This document shows, piece by piece, positions 1 through 12,300 of a stretch of DNA of 64,000 bases. The notes beneath the pieces were generated by a model, which saw only the letters and a program-made list of their open reading frames with translations, had not been told where the DNA came from and ran no database searches. Source of the DNA: Amyelois transitella. Taxonomy: Eukaryota > Arthropoda > Insecta > Lepidoptera > Pyralidae. Location: positions 1,017,001-1,081,000 of the forward strand of contig NC_083505.1 of the NCBI RefSeq assembly GCF_032362555.1, written 5' to 3'. The stretch's first letter is position 1. Every line of letters starts with the position of its first letter. Position numbers and translations under genes: made by a program.

Positions 1-700
1 CACGCCAAAACCGCTGAACTTCAATTGCTACTCTCTCTACTACTCTCTTTCTCTCTAAATGCAGCGTCTTCTATCATGCTTCGGAGCTTGGGGTCTAAGA
101 TTCCAACATTTCATATTCCACACGGTCTGGTCCCGTGCAAACTACGCCGGGTGACTTATTGGTACCAGTCAAAACTTAGCAAATTTCAATTCATGCATAC
201 AGATCAGTCCATGAATCTCGTAAAATATGATTTTCAGTAATTTTTCAGTACAAACTTTTTGGCGGGAACAGAGATTTTTCGCAGATACCAGGATCAGCTG
301 ATCGACCACCGCCATGTTTCTGCAGTGTCCGAGCAAGAGACAAGACAAAATAATACAGGCTGGCTGTCATACATTTTTTTTTTACAAGAGGTTTTAACTA
401 TGAGGCTAAGATCTATCATCGATAACGATTTTGAAAAAATTTGAACGTTTAAAATTTTTCTAAGGCCCATACACCACGAAAATACGTGGTCTATAATTAT
501 TCTAGGCTAACAATTGGGATTGAACTGTGAACTAGGCACGGCGACCTTCAGGCAGAACCAGGTATAGGTAGATTTATCTTGTATAGATTGGTTCCGCTGA
601 ACCGTGAAACTACATAGATTTGCATGAAGTAGGTGCATAATAGATGAAACGCATACTGCTTATTATATTGCTTTGCGTATTTGACATAGGTTTTATACAT

Positions 701-782
701 AGCCGCCTTTTACGACATCCATGGGAAGGAGATGAAGTGGTCCTATTCTTTTTTCTATTGGTGCCGGAAACAAAACGGCACC
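701..782 (-). repeat. Family A SINE-like repeat, fragment
   Basis: Only the hairpin-end third is present, from the TTTTACGACATCCATGGGA segment to a degraded GGTGCCGG end. Confidence 0.7.
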
Positions 783-1326
783 AAATAAATAATTGTCAAG
801 GTTTTATATACATATGTAGGTACATAAATTAGAAATAGGTACTTAGATTGTTTCGTGCCAAAACGGCTGATCCGACTTTTGTGTCATAATTTTGAGAAAA
901 TGCAATCTGGAATTCTATTCTAAAACCCAAGAAACAGATTTCTCAGTCTATTCACGTAATAAACAAAACCCAGTTTCATAACGCACTTCATATCGCATCG
1001 TTTCATGGGTTTTCAATACGATCATTGATAAAAATAAAGCTATAAAGGTTTGCCCTTGGACTCATGGCGGCTGCGAGGAATAGAAATGGGGTCACACTGG
1101 ATTTCTAAAGGTCAAATCCAGAGGGGTATGAATTTTGTGTAAGCTTTATTATGCCTTTGCTATTTAAAAAAAAATTGGTATAAGATTTATTCGGACAGAA
1201 TACATAAAGAGCTTTAGTAATATTATTGTAGATACTTAATTGTTTTGATCTTTTTCTGTTAATCTTAATAAAATATTTAAAGAAAGAAAGAAAATAGTTT
1301 ATTACGAGTATCACTATAGTAAGTCA

Positions 1327-1390
1327 TACACACATACTAACATACGTCATACATATGATTATATGTATGACGTATGTTAGTATGTGTGTA
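1327..1390. repeat. Perfect 30-bp inverted repeat with 4-base loop
   Basis: The arms at 1327-1356 and 1361-1390 are exact reverse complements around GATT. The right arm runs straight into a family A fragment at 1388-1465 (GTATCCCTTGCGGGG onward). Confidence 0.9.
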
Positions 1391-1689
1391 TCCCTTGCGG
1401 GGAGACAGAGCCAACAGTCTCGAACTCTGAACAAAGCTGTTTGGCTTCATAATGAAACTGATGGCCAGTACCTTCATCCAATAAAGTGAACGAGAACACA
1501 GAGATAAGAAGTTAGCGAACTCCAGGCTACTGAGTTCTGTGCAAAACCTAGATACACCGGAAGCATAGCTTAACGTCTGTTATATAACAACTCTTCGTTA
1601 AATGGCGATAGGCGATATAATTAGCATGAAATTAGCGCGAGGAAAATCGGTCGCTTGATCGCCAGATTTACTACATTACCTATACTAAC

Positions 1690-1906
1690 AAATCCTACTA
1701 ATATTATAAATGCGAAAGTTTGTGAGTATGTCAGGATGTCAGTATGAATGTTTGTTATTTCTCACGCAAAAACTTCTGAAACGATTGCGATGAAATTAGG
1801 TATGTAGGTAGCTGAAGACCCAGAATAATATATAGGCTACTTTTTATCCCGGAGTTCTCGCGGGATTGATTCCACGCGTACGAAGTCGCGGGCGGCCTCT
1901 AGTAAA
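1690..1906 (+). mobile_element. Lep1-like non-autonomous Helitron copy
   Basis: It runs from CTACTAATATTATAAATGCG to TCGCGGGCGGCCTCTAGTA. The central CTGAAGACCCAGAATAA segment is shared with the copies at 21.6, 25.0 and 25.7 kb. The Lep1 assignment rests on remembered similarity of the terminal motifs. Confidence 0.65.
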
Positions 1907-2152
1907 TCCGTATTTACACCAACATGTGCCGTGCGGTTCTAGGCACATTAGAACCACTCCATCTATTTACCATAGATATCGTAATAGACTTCTAAACTTG
2001 GGATTGTTGTAAGCGTTTTCAAAACTGTGGACTCTGTTTAACCAGCAAGGAATATAGACGTGATTATACACATGTATACCAACATTCATCATTTTCTTAG
2101 GCCCGTTCACGTCACCTCATAACGTAATCATAAGTCTTCCTTCTTCCTCCTG

Positions 2153-2372
2153 GCTTTAGTCCCGGTTGCATCCTCACCTCTCTGGAGAGGAGCATGGCTT
2201 TGACCATGGATCCTCGATTAGGTAAGTCAGGTTTTCACACGCAGCGACTCCCACCTGACCTCCGCAACCTTTGCAGGGAAACCTATCCCTTATTGGATCC
2301 ATGATTACACATCCAGTTGTCTGAATGTGCAGGTTTCCTCACGATGTCTTCCTGTTCCTTTCAGTGGAATCC
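2153..2372 (+). repeat. GGTTGCATCCTCACC-family interspersed repeat
   Basis: Nearly complete copy: TTTAGTCCCGGTTGCATCC, GACCATGGATCCTCGATTAG, CACGCAGCGACTCCCACC, then CACATCCAGTTGTCTGAATG and CACGATGT. The same order recurs at 15.7, 30.3, 47.9, 51.8 and 54.1 kb. It has no coding potential. Confidence 0.8.
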
Positions 2373-2592
2373 CAAATTTATAAGCTATTCCCTTAGTCGA
2401 CATTCATGGGTAAAATATGGAGAGGTCCTATTCTAATGCGCTGGAAACCACACGGCTAACCCTTAATATACAAATATCATATCCTAGCCATTTCGACTTT
2501 GACAAAACACTATTTTTATCAATAGTTCATTGCATTATTAAGGTGACATTAATATTACCACATTGAAAATGATTACATGTGTAAATATAAAT

Positions 2593-3079
2593 TATACAGG
2601 ATGACTTTTAATTCAACTGCATAAATTTAACTGTTAAGTGTACTGATCTAAAGGATATTTAAAAACGTTAAAAGAAAAATATCGGTTCATATTTCAGAAA
2701 GTACGAAAAAAAATAATAGTATCAAAATCCACGATCCTAAATACGTCATATCACCCCGGCCGGCGGAAAAGCGACCCGTAAGATTCAGAGGTCAACGACA
2801 CAATTTATTCAGCTGAGCGATCTCAACAACTCTGTACTTTACTTGATCTTGATACTAGAAAAATAATTTCTTTTTCAGACATTTATTAAGATGTGTAGTT
2901 TTAATTTCTTTTTGTAGTATTGGTCTTTAATAAAGCGTGTGACGTAGTTTTTGAGGGTTTTTTAAATGTGAAAATGATGACGTTTAATTTAAATAAAAAT
3001 AGGCACAAACAGCTCAGAAGCATGTGTATTATAGTCTATGTTTAAAAGGACGCAGTTGTTTAAAATGTCACCCTGTATA
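2593..3079. mobile_element. MITE with TATACAGG terminal inverted repeats
   Basis: The left end TATACAGGATGAC and the right end GTCACCCTGTATA are inverted partners. The match continues inward to the CAACTGC and GCAGTTG motifs, about 27 bases per arm. The 487-bp interior is AT-rich and non-coding. The superfamily was not determined. Confidence 0.65.
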
Positions 3080-3098
3080 TATACATCGAACACATACT

Positions 3099-3380
3099 GT
3101 GCCGTGTGGTTCCCGGCACCAATAGAAAAAAGAATAGGACTACTCCATTTCCATTTCCCACGGATGTCGTGAAAGGCGACTAAGGGATTGGCTAAAAACT
3201 TGGGTTTCTTCTTTTAGGCGATGGACTAGCAACCTGTTACTATTTGAATCTCAATTCTATCATTAAGCCAAATAGCTAAACGTGGCCTTTCAGTATTTTC
3301 AAGACTGTTGGCTCTGTCTACCCCGCAAGGGATACAGACTTGATGATATGTATGTACGTAGATATGTATGTTTGTACGTA
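3099..3380 (+). repeat. Family A SINE-like repeat, full length
   Basis: A reference copy of the family. It starts with the short hairpin GTGCCGTG...CGGCAC, continues through CCACGGATGTCGTGAAAGGC, TGGACTAGCAACCTGTTAC and TTGGCTCTGTCTACCCCGCA, and ends in an ATGTATGT-type simple tail. That tail sits at the 3' end when the element is read in this direction. Confidence 0.9.
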
Positions 3381-3525
3381 CTGTTTTTTTGTCGTTATCA
3401 AAGCAAGGTGAAATCACTAATCGAACAACGAATTGCTAAAAATAAATCATCTGTTGTTGCTTATTAAATGATAAGAGTTATTTGTGTTATATTGAGAATG
3501 AAGAAATAACACGGATTGTGAAAAT

Positions 3526-3750
3526 ACATACGTTTAATCACGTCTGTTTCCCTGTGGAGTAGACAGAGCTACAAGTTTTGAAAAAAATCTGTAAGGCCAC
3601 GTTCAGCTGTATGGCTAAATGATGGAGTTGAGATTGAAATAATCACATTTTGCTAACCCATCGCTTAAAAGAAGAATCCCAAGTTTATAATAATAAGCCT
3701 TATTAGTCCCTCAGTCGCCTTTTACGACATCCATGTGAAAGAAATGTAGA
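3526..3750 (-). repeat. Family A repeat, 5'-truncated
   Basis: The tail side starts with ACGTTTAATCACGTCTG and homology is lost after GACATCCATGTGAAAG, so the hairpin end is missing. Confidence 0.8.
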
Positions 3751-4277
3751 CAGCTACCCACGAGGCATATAGATGTGAGTATATGAATGAATGAAAAATC
3801 ATTATCGTCATTGTTCGTTACTAACCCATCGCCTAAATGTATTATAAATAAATTTAATCAATGTGTGTGTCTTACAATATGTTTACATATCTAAGCTTCA
3901 TCTTTCTCAAAAACCTTAGAATTGCGCAGTGTCACTTTGTATTATATTATACTTAGTCTAAGAGATAATCGCTCTTTTGGTAACAATGAATCAGCAATCA
4001 GTGGAAGCTTTCATCAGTTGTAAGAGTAAAGAATGCAATAGGTACCTTCAAAGGTTCACATTGAAAGTGTAGGTAAGTTATAACAAAAACATAATTGATT
4101 GAGACAGACACAGCCTCAAAGTAAATTATCGTGATTTTGGGGACATTTACACATAGAATTAAAGTACAAATATACATCCAAGACGGTGTCTTGGCCATTA
4201 AAAAAAGAAATTTGTCACTATTTACTTACTGGTATTAAACGCACTCGTAACGTACCTTTATTTTTTCTCGGACGTTT

Positions 4278-4375
4278 CAAATCATATTTCAATGATCTGT
4301 TTAAGTAAATTTTACACCATGTCCTGACCGAGGATCGAACCCACTACCCGTTGTTGTATAAGCTGAACCTTTAAC
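4278..4375 (-). repeat. Possible degenerate tRNA-like SINE fragment
   Basis: On the minus strand GGGTTCGATCCTCGGTCAG resembles a pol III B box with flanks. No A box or cloverleaf is convincing. Confidence 0.3.
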
Positions 4376-4659
4376 AGCAGATGGTAAAACTTCGTTATGT
4401 GACGTTCGTGAATCAGGCACAATGAGCTTACCTACCGACTGTTACCAAAATCACATTAGTCTCTCAGACTAGAATAGTTCGATGGAATGCAGGTGCTCTC
4501 GTTCTAAATAACAACTGATGTGAACCTGTATTTATATGGTAGTGTAATGAACACCATTCGGTGTCATATATCTACCACACCACGTTAACATAATGAGTAA
4601 ATATGCAATGTGATAGATTTTAAGATAAACACGCTATTGACAAACGTATAGTGGGTATA

Positions 4660-5013
4660 TAATATGTATGTGTAAGAGAGTCAGTGGTGATGAATCGGTG
4701 ATGTGCAGAATCGCACGGGTTCAAATCCCACCTCGGCCATGTACCAATACATACATACATACATATAATCACGTCTATATCCCTTGCGGGGTAGACAGAG
4801 CCAACAGTCTTTTAAAGACTGATAGGCCACGTTCAACTATTTGGCTTAATGATAGAATTGAGATCCAAATAGTGACAGATTGCTAGCCCATCGCCTAAAA
4901 AAAGAATCCCAAGTTTGTAAGCCTATCCCTTAGTCGCCTTTTACGACATCCGTGGGAAAGAGATGGAGTGGTCCTATTCTTTTTTGTAATGGTGCCGGGA
5001 ACCACAAGGCACA
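4660..5013 (-). repeat. tRNA-like segment joined to a full family A copy
   Basis: 4660-4746 carries the B-box-like GGGTTCAAATCCCACC followed by CTCGGCCATGTACCAATA, as in tRNA-derived SINEs. It runs through a CATA repeat directly into a family A copy (4747-5013, minus orientation) that ends in GGTGCCGGGAACCACAAGGC. The same junction occurs near 45.95 kb. Confidence 0.75.
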
Positions 5014-5435
5014 CACTTATAAATTAATGAGTTTTTATGACTCAATGAATCTGTGTAGAACATTGGTTTATTATATTATTGATTATTCTGTGATGAATGG
5101 CGTCTATCATAGTCTTGTATGAAGATAGTAACTTAAATATGGATTAATCGAAAGAAATTATAACCGTGGAACGTGGCAACTGAAAGAATGTGATTCTCTG
5201 CTTAGGTACATACGTCTCCAGATCTAGTTAGTTCTCTTACAATTCGAAAAAGATGTTAAGAGGCCTTATTCTTAATAAGGGAAAACCACGCGATACAAAG
5301 GATATTTATGTATTATTCATAGGAGTAGTCGCGTGTGTGACCATACGCTTTCCGGTAGACTAGTATAGGACCACACACAGTTTCTGTTTATTTATATCGC
5401 GGAAATAGTAGAAAATCGGTACCTGTTAGCTGATA

Positions 5436-5539
5436 CATACATATGGTCACGTCTATATCCTTTGCGGGGTAGACAGAGCCAAGTCTTGAAAAGACTGAAA
5501 TGCCACATCCTGCTATTTCAAATAGTAACAGGTTGCTAA
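5436..5539 (-). repeat. Family A insertion with 13-bp target-site duplication
   Basis: CTGTTAGCTGATA flanks this shortened copy at 5423-5435 and 5540-5552. The CATA tail side is intact and the other end is truncated. Confidence 0.85.
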
Positions 5540-5939
5540 CTGTTAGCTGATAGTGTAAAGAAATACAAAATATAGACAAGAAAAGATAAAAAATAAAGAT
5601 GCATCCTTACATTAAACTTCTTAAGCTTAATTCACATGGGAGCGTTGCAATACGGATCAATACTTACGATTTTCTCATAAACAAAAAATAAGAGTCAAGC
5701 ATTTTTGTATCTACGCTAGAAGACTAGCGTAGTAGCGTAGCGTAAACCCCAGTTTCCACATACAAGTAAGGGTTTGCACATACCATGAGCCCCCCTTAAA
5801 GTACCTTTATAAGTTACCATACTTCCCACTAGAGGGCCCATCCCCTGATTAATTATCAAAAGGACAGCTATTCTGAAAAAATGACATAAAAATAGCACTC
5901 CGTAAACTCACCCCATCGTTTAGGCGTCCGCCCCAAGAT

Positions 5940-6020
5940 GCTGTTATCGTCAGGGTTATACAGAACCTTTGCGGCCCTTAGCCAAGCCGGGCCCGAGGGG
6001 GGCGGGGCCCGAGCCCAATC
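5940..6020. other. Short GC-rich patch
   Basis: Runs of G and C around 5985-6015 (GCCGGGCCCGAGGGGGGCGG and neighbours) stand out from AT-rich surroundings. The patch is partly self-complementary. I could assign no gene or known element. Confidence 0.4.
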
Positions 6021-6467
6021 ACTCATCATATCATGAGTATTACTCATTATACTACAATATCAATTATTTAAAACTCCGCGAATTACATAAACAGCGCGAA
6101 AAAAGCGTGCGGCGTAGCCCTCTGATAGTTTACAACTGAATTAAATAACAGCGGGAATGCGCACGCGCATGTGTCTCAGTCTACATGTGCAAAGGAACAG
6201 ATTTTTTTCTTGACCGTTATGGGGATGCTGACACATTAGTATGCTTTTGAATATGATTTGAATGGCACCGAATGTTAAACTATTGGGCTCAATTATCTCT
6301 ATTATATTTATATTAATTTAATTATCTAATTAAACATAAAAATAATTTAATAATACCATGTGCCTTACGATTGCGATCTAAGAATGTAGAATAAGTACAG
6401 TCGGGATATAATTGATCAAGTGTAGAACAAGTGAATATAAAAAAAATTAAAATATAGACAAAATTCA

Positions 6468-6473
6468 TTTATT
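6468..6473 (-). terminator. Candidate poly(A) signal AATAAA
   Basis: Minus-strand AATAAA in the context AAGGAATAAATGAATTTTG, followed by a T-rich segment. It is a plausible distal cleavage signal for the beta-subunit transcript. Confidence 0.4.
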
Positions 6474-8506
6474 CCTTACAATATATTCGAGGCACACAAG
6501 TTTTCAAACTTACAACTATAAAAGTATAAGGCAGATCTTTACTGGACGGATAATAATATTAAATTGGAATATATTATTATTATTATTTTAAAATTTATAC
6601 ATCGAAATATAAAATTAATAAAGTAGAGATTCGGTATATGATAATAAAGTCTATCAGGCTCATATTTCTGAACTACGTTATAGGTTATTTACAACAACAA
6701 AAACACACCTTAATCGTGAGTACCTATTACATACTTTTTCAATAAAAATGAATATTACATAGTTTATAGTTACAGCAAGGTTTGTCAGGCAGTTCATATT
6801 CTTTCTTTCAATAAAGGTAAGATCTTATTCACAGACGGTACTTGACCTGAAAGGGAAATTAACAAAAGAGCATCGCATGACGACATGCAAACATAATACA
6901 AAGATTTGAATAAAAAAAAACATGGAACCCCAAGTACCTAACAGGTTTGTTTGAGTTTTTAAAAAACAAGTATAACTGGCGTTTTAACTTGTTAATTGGA
7001 GGATTATTTTTAAGCTGTATTGACTTATTATTACCTTTTGTAAAAAAAAAATACTTCTTGCTTGCATGATAAGCAAGCTGCATTTAATACAACAGTCAAA
7101 TTATAAATAAAAACATATCATTGTAAATTCCTTAAAGAGAGTAAAGTGAAAGTATAAAAATATTAAGTAACTATTGTAAAAATAAACAATATTTGTAAAT
7201 TCTTAAATGTAAAGAGAAAAGCGCAGAACAAATATCATAAAAATTGTATAAAGAAGTGATTATTTCGACATTTTGAAAAACAGATGGCTTGATCTTTCAT
7301 ATCAGATGTCAAATCCATAATTTTTGGCGGGAATTTGAACGACTTGTTACATTTTGTTCAACATTTCAAGCCTTTACATGTGACCTTACATTAGAAGTGT
7401 TAAAGACGAAAACTAAATTAAATATCCCTTCAGATATTAACATAAACAATTTATTTGAATGTTTTCTTTTAGTTTAATTGGCGTTCTCGAAAATTTTATT
7501 TTTAAACTGTTTGTATTAGTCAAGACCTGTAATTGGCTCTTAAATGTATATTTTATTAGCTAATGATTGCAAAACATGCTGTTGGTCATCCAAATATATA
7601 AAAAAAAATAAAAAAAAATAATAGAAGGCAGTAGATTTATTGCCGCATAGAATTGAGTGAACGAGGTCCGTAAAAAAGGCGAAATAATAGATAAGTTAAT
7701 ATAGGTTATGACTTCCCCACTTACCAATGAGGTTATGGTTTTATCCAACTGTCAGAAATCAAGCTATCGTTTAACCACAGAATTCGGAATTATATACACA
7801 AAATATAGAAGTGGTTAGTACTGTTTTAGTATTCAATAACAATTTTAAGATTTATTTGACAGCTTTTCAAATTGGTGCTATAATGTTTGCAGAACAATAT
7901 GGCATTTTTATTTTTCTTATGAGTATTATTCCGATTTAGGTATATGCTTTTTACATAGTATCAGCATCGTGAAAGAAAAATGTCAAAGAATAAATATAAT
8001 TCATACTTGAAGAATATATTTATATAAAAATATCAGTCTAAGATATGCATAAACTGGACGGTATATTCAAATATTAAGACTGGTGTCTTACAAGTTATAT
8101 CTAATTTAATATAACATAAAAATATATATAAAAAACACGAAGTCTGGTACTAACCTAGCAGAAAAAAAAATCCTTATCTTATTAGACACATATGTTTTAT
8201 AAACAATCTTATTTCCTGATTTTAAAGGAATCAAATTTAAAAGTATTTTGTAAAAAAAAATAAAATTCAATATTTTTCGAAAAATCAGTTTCGTAAAAAA
8301 AAATTCATCAGTACAAAACTAAGAAAAATTCATATAATAGTTAATTATTTAACCACAAAACCAGTGTTTTAGTTTATTTAAGCTTATTTCTAAAGTACCA
8401 CATTGTGAGATACAAAACAAATATAATAAAGAACACATTTAAAATATATGCAATAAAAATGGCTCGGATAAAAATTAAGATCTACATTATCTTCTTCTTT
8501 CACCCG

Positions 8507-8556
8507 GAATTAGTCCCGGTTGCATCCTCACCGCTCTGGAGAGGAGCCCGGGGTTC
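8507..8556 (+). repeat. GGTTGCATCCTCACC-family fragment
   Basis: Only the opening 50 bases are present (TTAGTCCCGGTTGCATCCTC to GGAGAGGAGCCCGGGG). Confidence 0.7.
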
Positions 8557-9125
8557 GCCTTATAAAGTAAATTGTTTTAATCTACAAAAAAATATTACAC
8601 TACTTTGGAAATGCGTTTTTTTTAAAGTCTAATAAAAAATTAAAAAATGCATTTATTTATTCTACTGTATAATTGTATTCATTTGAGATTCATATACTGA
8701 ATTTTCTTTTACATTTTAAAATTCTTTAACTTGAGTGACGATAGAACGTACAAATGTTTTTTTTTTGTATTATAATATTGCAATTTTTTGAACATGAAAT
8801 GACCTTGAACATAAAATTTATTAGCTTCTCATTTCATATCATATTTATTTATGTTAGGCTCAGTCGTTATAGGTAAACATTAGAGATATATGACAGAAAA
8901 TGGCTTGTGACCAAAAAAACTACAGATATAACATTAATTGGAACAGGCAAAAATTGTTAACATATTGTACAACGGCCAAAGGTCAGGTCAAGAGTACCTC
9001 GAGCTTGTATGGAGAGAGTTATGAATCGGGAAGATGTATGTATGTATATACATTGTACAATTTTCCTAAACTATCCAAACTCTATGGTGTATAGCTGCTC
9101 GATCATCAGCCCCTCAAAATCATCA

Positions 9126-9271
9126 GCCCCCGCGGTATGTCACGCGCGACGCCGTTTTTATCGCGAGCATATACTATATCGCTGTACCGTTTCACGTTAA
9201 AATAAAAGAGCGATAGCGAAAGAGCGATAGTTTTTCGCGCGATAATGCTAACGTCGCGCGTGCTACGGGGG
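9126..9271. mobile_element. CGCG-rich foldback MITE, complete
   Basis: The left arm has CACGCGCGACGCCGTTTTTA with TCGCG, and the right arm TTTTTCGCGCGATAATGC with GTCGCGCGTGCTACGGGG. The element is close to a perfect hairpin of about 146 bases. Related copies are at 17.13, 28.88 and 29.78 kb. This one lies just past the beta-subunit stop codon, in the presumed 3'UTR. Confidence 0.8.
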
Positions 9272-9302
9272 AAACGGTCATACATACATACATACATACA
9301 AA

Positions 9303-12300
9303 TTACTCTATCATGAGCTCAAAATGTACTACTCCAAGCCGCTCCCTCCTGTCATATTTGATATTCCGCGCCCACGCTCGGCATTCTATGTTTATAACGA
9401 TGCCAGCTGTAATAATAAAAAAGATATAGCTAATTCAAATTAAATTTAATTTTTTTTAGAAGAGGCGGTAACAAACTGCACTGCAGCATTTTCTTCAACA
9501 ATGTCAACTTTACAACTATCCAAACTTAGAATAGAAATGTGGACGAGAGAATACATTATTTAGATCAACCAACTGATTAATATGAGATTTTAATAATAAT
9601 AAAAAAAAATATTTTTTTTTTATGGATTGCCAATTTTAAATAGATTTATGTACAGAGTGTACTGAATTTTGATTTAGGTTCAAATCTCTATCCCTATCCA
9701 CGTCTATATCCCTTACGGTCTAGACAGAGCCAACTGTCTTAAAAAGAATGATTGACCGACCACGCTCAGCCTTTTGGCTTGACGATAGAATTAAAAATAT
9801 ATACAGATGACACTTACTCTTACCTGTCACTATTTGAATCTCAATTCTGTCTTAAAGCCAAATAGCTGAACGTGGCTTATCAGTCTTTACAAGGCTTTGT
9901 CTACCCCGCAAGAGATATAGACGTGATTATATGTATGTATGACACTTACTCTTAGGCCTCTGCAGATGAACAGCCACCAGCGGGCTGAGGTACCCCTCGG
10001 CGTTCTCGTAGGGATAGAAGTAGCCGGGGAACCCTGGGCCCGGGAGGTACTCGATCGGGCCGATGTTCTCCTTGTCCGCCGGGGTCTCGCCGTAACACTG
10101 TACCCATACCTGGCAAAAAAAAAAACATAATAATCGTCATAGCTACCTCCACTCTTGACATTAGACAGAAGTTCTAGATTCATTCATGTTTTTTAATGTA
10201 GACAATGTGCACGATTTAGATTTAATTGGGATCTTTATTTGTAAATTCGGATATAGATCCGAGCTCTTTCAATTCAAACCCGTTCATTTTAAAAATTTTG
10301 TTACCTATTCTTTGTTTGACGGTTCTCATTCTGTCAATAATAATTAGGCGCTAACTAGTGCCTACCATATGTCTAATCTGTCTTAATTTTTTTTAATATA
10401 CTGTCTACTCTTACCAACCATTAAAAAACTAAATTAATTAATACCAAAACAAAGACTGTATTCTGATGCTTCTAACATTTGAGTGTACTTATATTTATGT
10501 AAGTTTATAAATATTTTATTTATGTATGTATAACATAAACGTAACATAAAATCACGCCTCTTTCCCGGAGGGGAAAAACTTTTATTTCTGTATGTTTATC
10601 ATTAATTAGTTTATAATTAATTGATTGTTGTAACGCATCCTCAATGCTTTTAATGTGCGCTGCCTCTTTGATTATGGATTTTCCTTTTTATTTTGGTTGA
10701 ATGGAAGAAATCACGATTGGGATAAGTCCGCCATTGCACATATTCTTCTATATCCAATGACTGTTCTATTTTTGTTACATTTATTTTTATGTGCAATAAA
10801 GAGTTTACAAACAAACAAACAAATATATGTCATCGTGGCCATTATCAAAACTAGTTCAGTAAATACTGGTCCAAGCGTACCATGACTCACAATATAACGT
10901 ACGTAAGTACTCGTACGTATGAGCGTACTCGTACGTAAGAGCGCACTCGTACGTAAGAGCGCACTCGTACGTAAGAGCGCACTCGTACGTAAGAGCGCAC
11001 TCGTACGTAAGAGCGCACTCGTACGTAAGAGCGCACTCGTACGTAAGAGCGCACTCGTACGTAAGAGCGCACTCGTACGTAAGAGCGTACTCGTACGTAT
11101 GACTCACATAGTTCCTGTTGATACTGGAGCTGATGTTTCGCACGTGGTATTGCAACTCGCGCGGCATGTCCGATGGCAGGCTGTCTGTCTCGTTGTAGTA
11201 CTCAGGCCGCCAACCGTAGATTCTAGGGAATAAATAAATACATACATACATAAAGTCAGTGCAGAAGAAGCGGTAACAAATTGCACTGCACCGCATTTTC
11301 TTCAATAACGTCAAAGTAAGTCTGTGGGTAATTTTTTAACTTTACATTATAAACATTCTTTAAATATTTTTATGACATTTGAAAAATACTTTATTATAGG
11401 TTCTTTAGGAAAATCCGCGGGCTTATGTGCACATAATCTGTGACCATTAAATACTACTTATATACATACCAGAGGCCGCCCGCGACTTCGTCCGCATGGA
11501 AACCCTATCCTAACATTAGTAGGATATTTACCAACTATGGTATAGATAGGTTAGATTAATTAGACTAAAAAGATTACCTGTTCAGCTTCAAGAAGATACA
11601 AGGCGAGGACTTGTGGAACGAGAAGTGGTTCTCCTGGATGCAGGGCTCCCAGCCGCGCACATCCACGTCGCAGACCTTCCCCGGCGGCGGCAGCTTGTTG
11701 AAGTCACAGTCGAAGATGTTCTGACCAGCGCCGGCGGTCTGACCTTTCTTCTTGTACACTGTAAATGAATTGGCATATAGTATAACTTTTTGATGAAGTC
11801 AAAATAAGATATCTTCACAAGGAGAACAGAACATGTTTGTGATTTATCTTGATTGCTTGCTTATACTATAAATCTTAGCTAACTTTTTCGTCCGACTTTG
11901 TCCATAGATCCAATGGCCTATGTACAAAGTTTGTTTTTGTGTTTTGTAATTTAATCTATGTCAAATATGACCTGACCTGACCTGAAACCTTGAACTGAAA
12001 CGAATAAAAATTTTACAGAAAAATATGTGAAAATACGTTAACACTACATTCAGAAGGAGGAAGAAGTTACGATATTCATAATGAATTATCGACACAAATT
12101 TCCCGAGATTGATTCCAATTGGGTCGATTATCAGACGACAAACCAGAGGTCTGACAGAACTTGATCCAAACTAATCCAAAGTAATAATCTGATGGGGGAA
12201 AAGATATGAAAAGATTCACTTTAAACTGAATCTGTGTAATTTTTTCTGTACATTTAAACAATTACTAACTAAGAGTAAACACACTTACCTGACAAAAAAT

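Larger units (their letters stand above)
1..6440. other. Intergenic repeat-rich stretch, no gene seen
   Basis: I find no exon chain or recognisable protein here. Identified pieces are family A repeat copies, one GGTTGCATCCTCACC-family copy, one Lep1-like Helitron end, one MITE with terminal inverted repeats, a 64-bp palindrome and a tRNA-like segment. The first 640 bases and most of 5560-6440 hold nothing I can name, apart from a GC-rich patch near 5960-6015. Confidence 0.6.
6468..9302 (-). other. Probable long 3'UTR of the Na+/K+-ATPase beta gene
   Basis: This AT-rich stretch follows the beta-subunit stop codon on the minus strand. It ends in a well-placed minus-strand AATAAA at 6468-6473 with a U-rich region beyond. 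Family A, found about every 1.4 kb elsewhere, is absent from roughly 5.55 to 9.70 kb. The only insertions seen are a GGTTGCATCCTCACC fragment and a CGCG foldback element. A minus-strand splice acceptor pattern (TTTCCCTTTCAG near 6854) could instead mark an alternative terminal exon. The 3'UTR reading is inference. Confidence 0.45.

Noticed and set aside
6859-7083. Lysine- and asparagine-rich minus-strand ORF
   Set aside because: Reflects AT-rich sequence in the presumed 3'UTR.
10917-11100. Possible CRISPR-like array
   Set aside because: Units are contiguous with no unique spacers, and this is an animal genome; it is a minisatellite.
10856-11314. Long minus-strand ORF with YECALT repeats and plus-strand ALVRKS repeats
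   Set aside because: Both come from the 18-bp minisatellite, whose length is a multiple of three; it lies in an intron.
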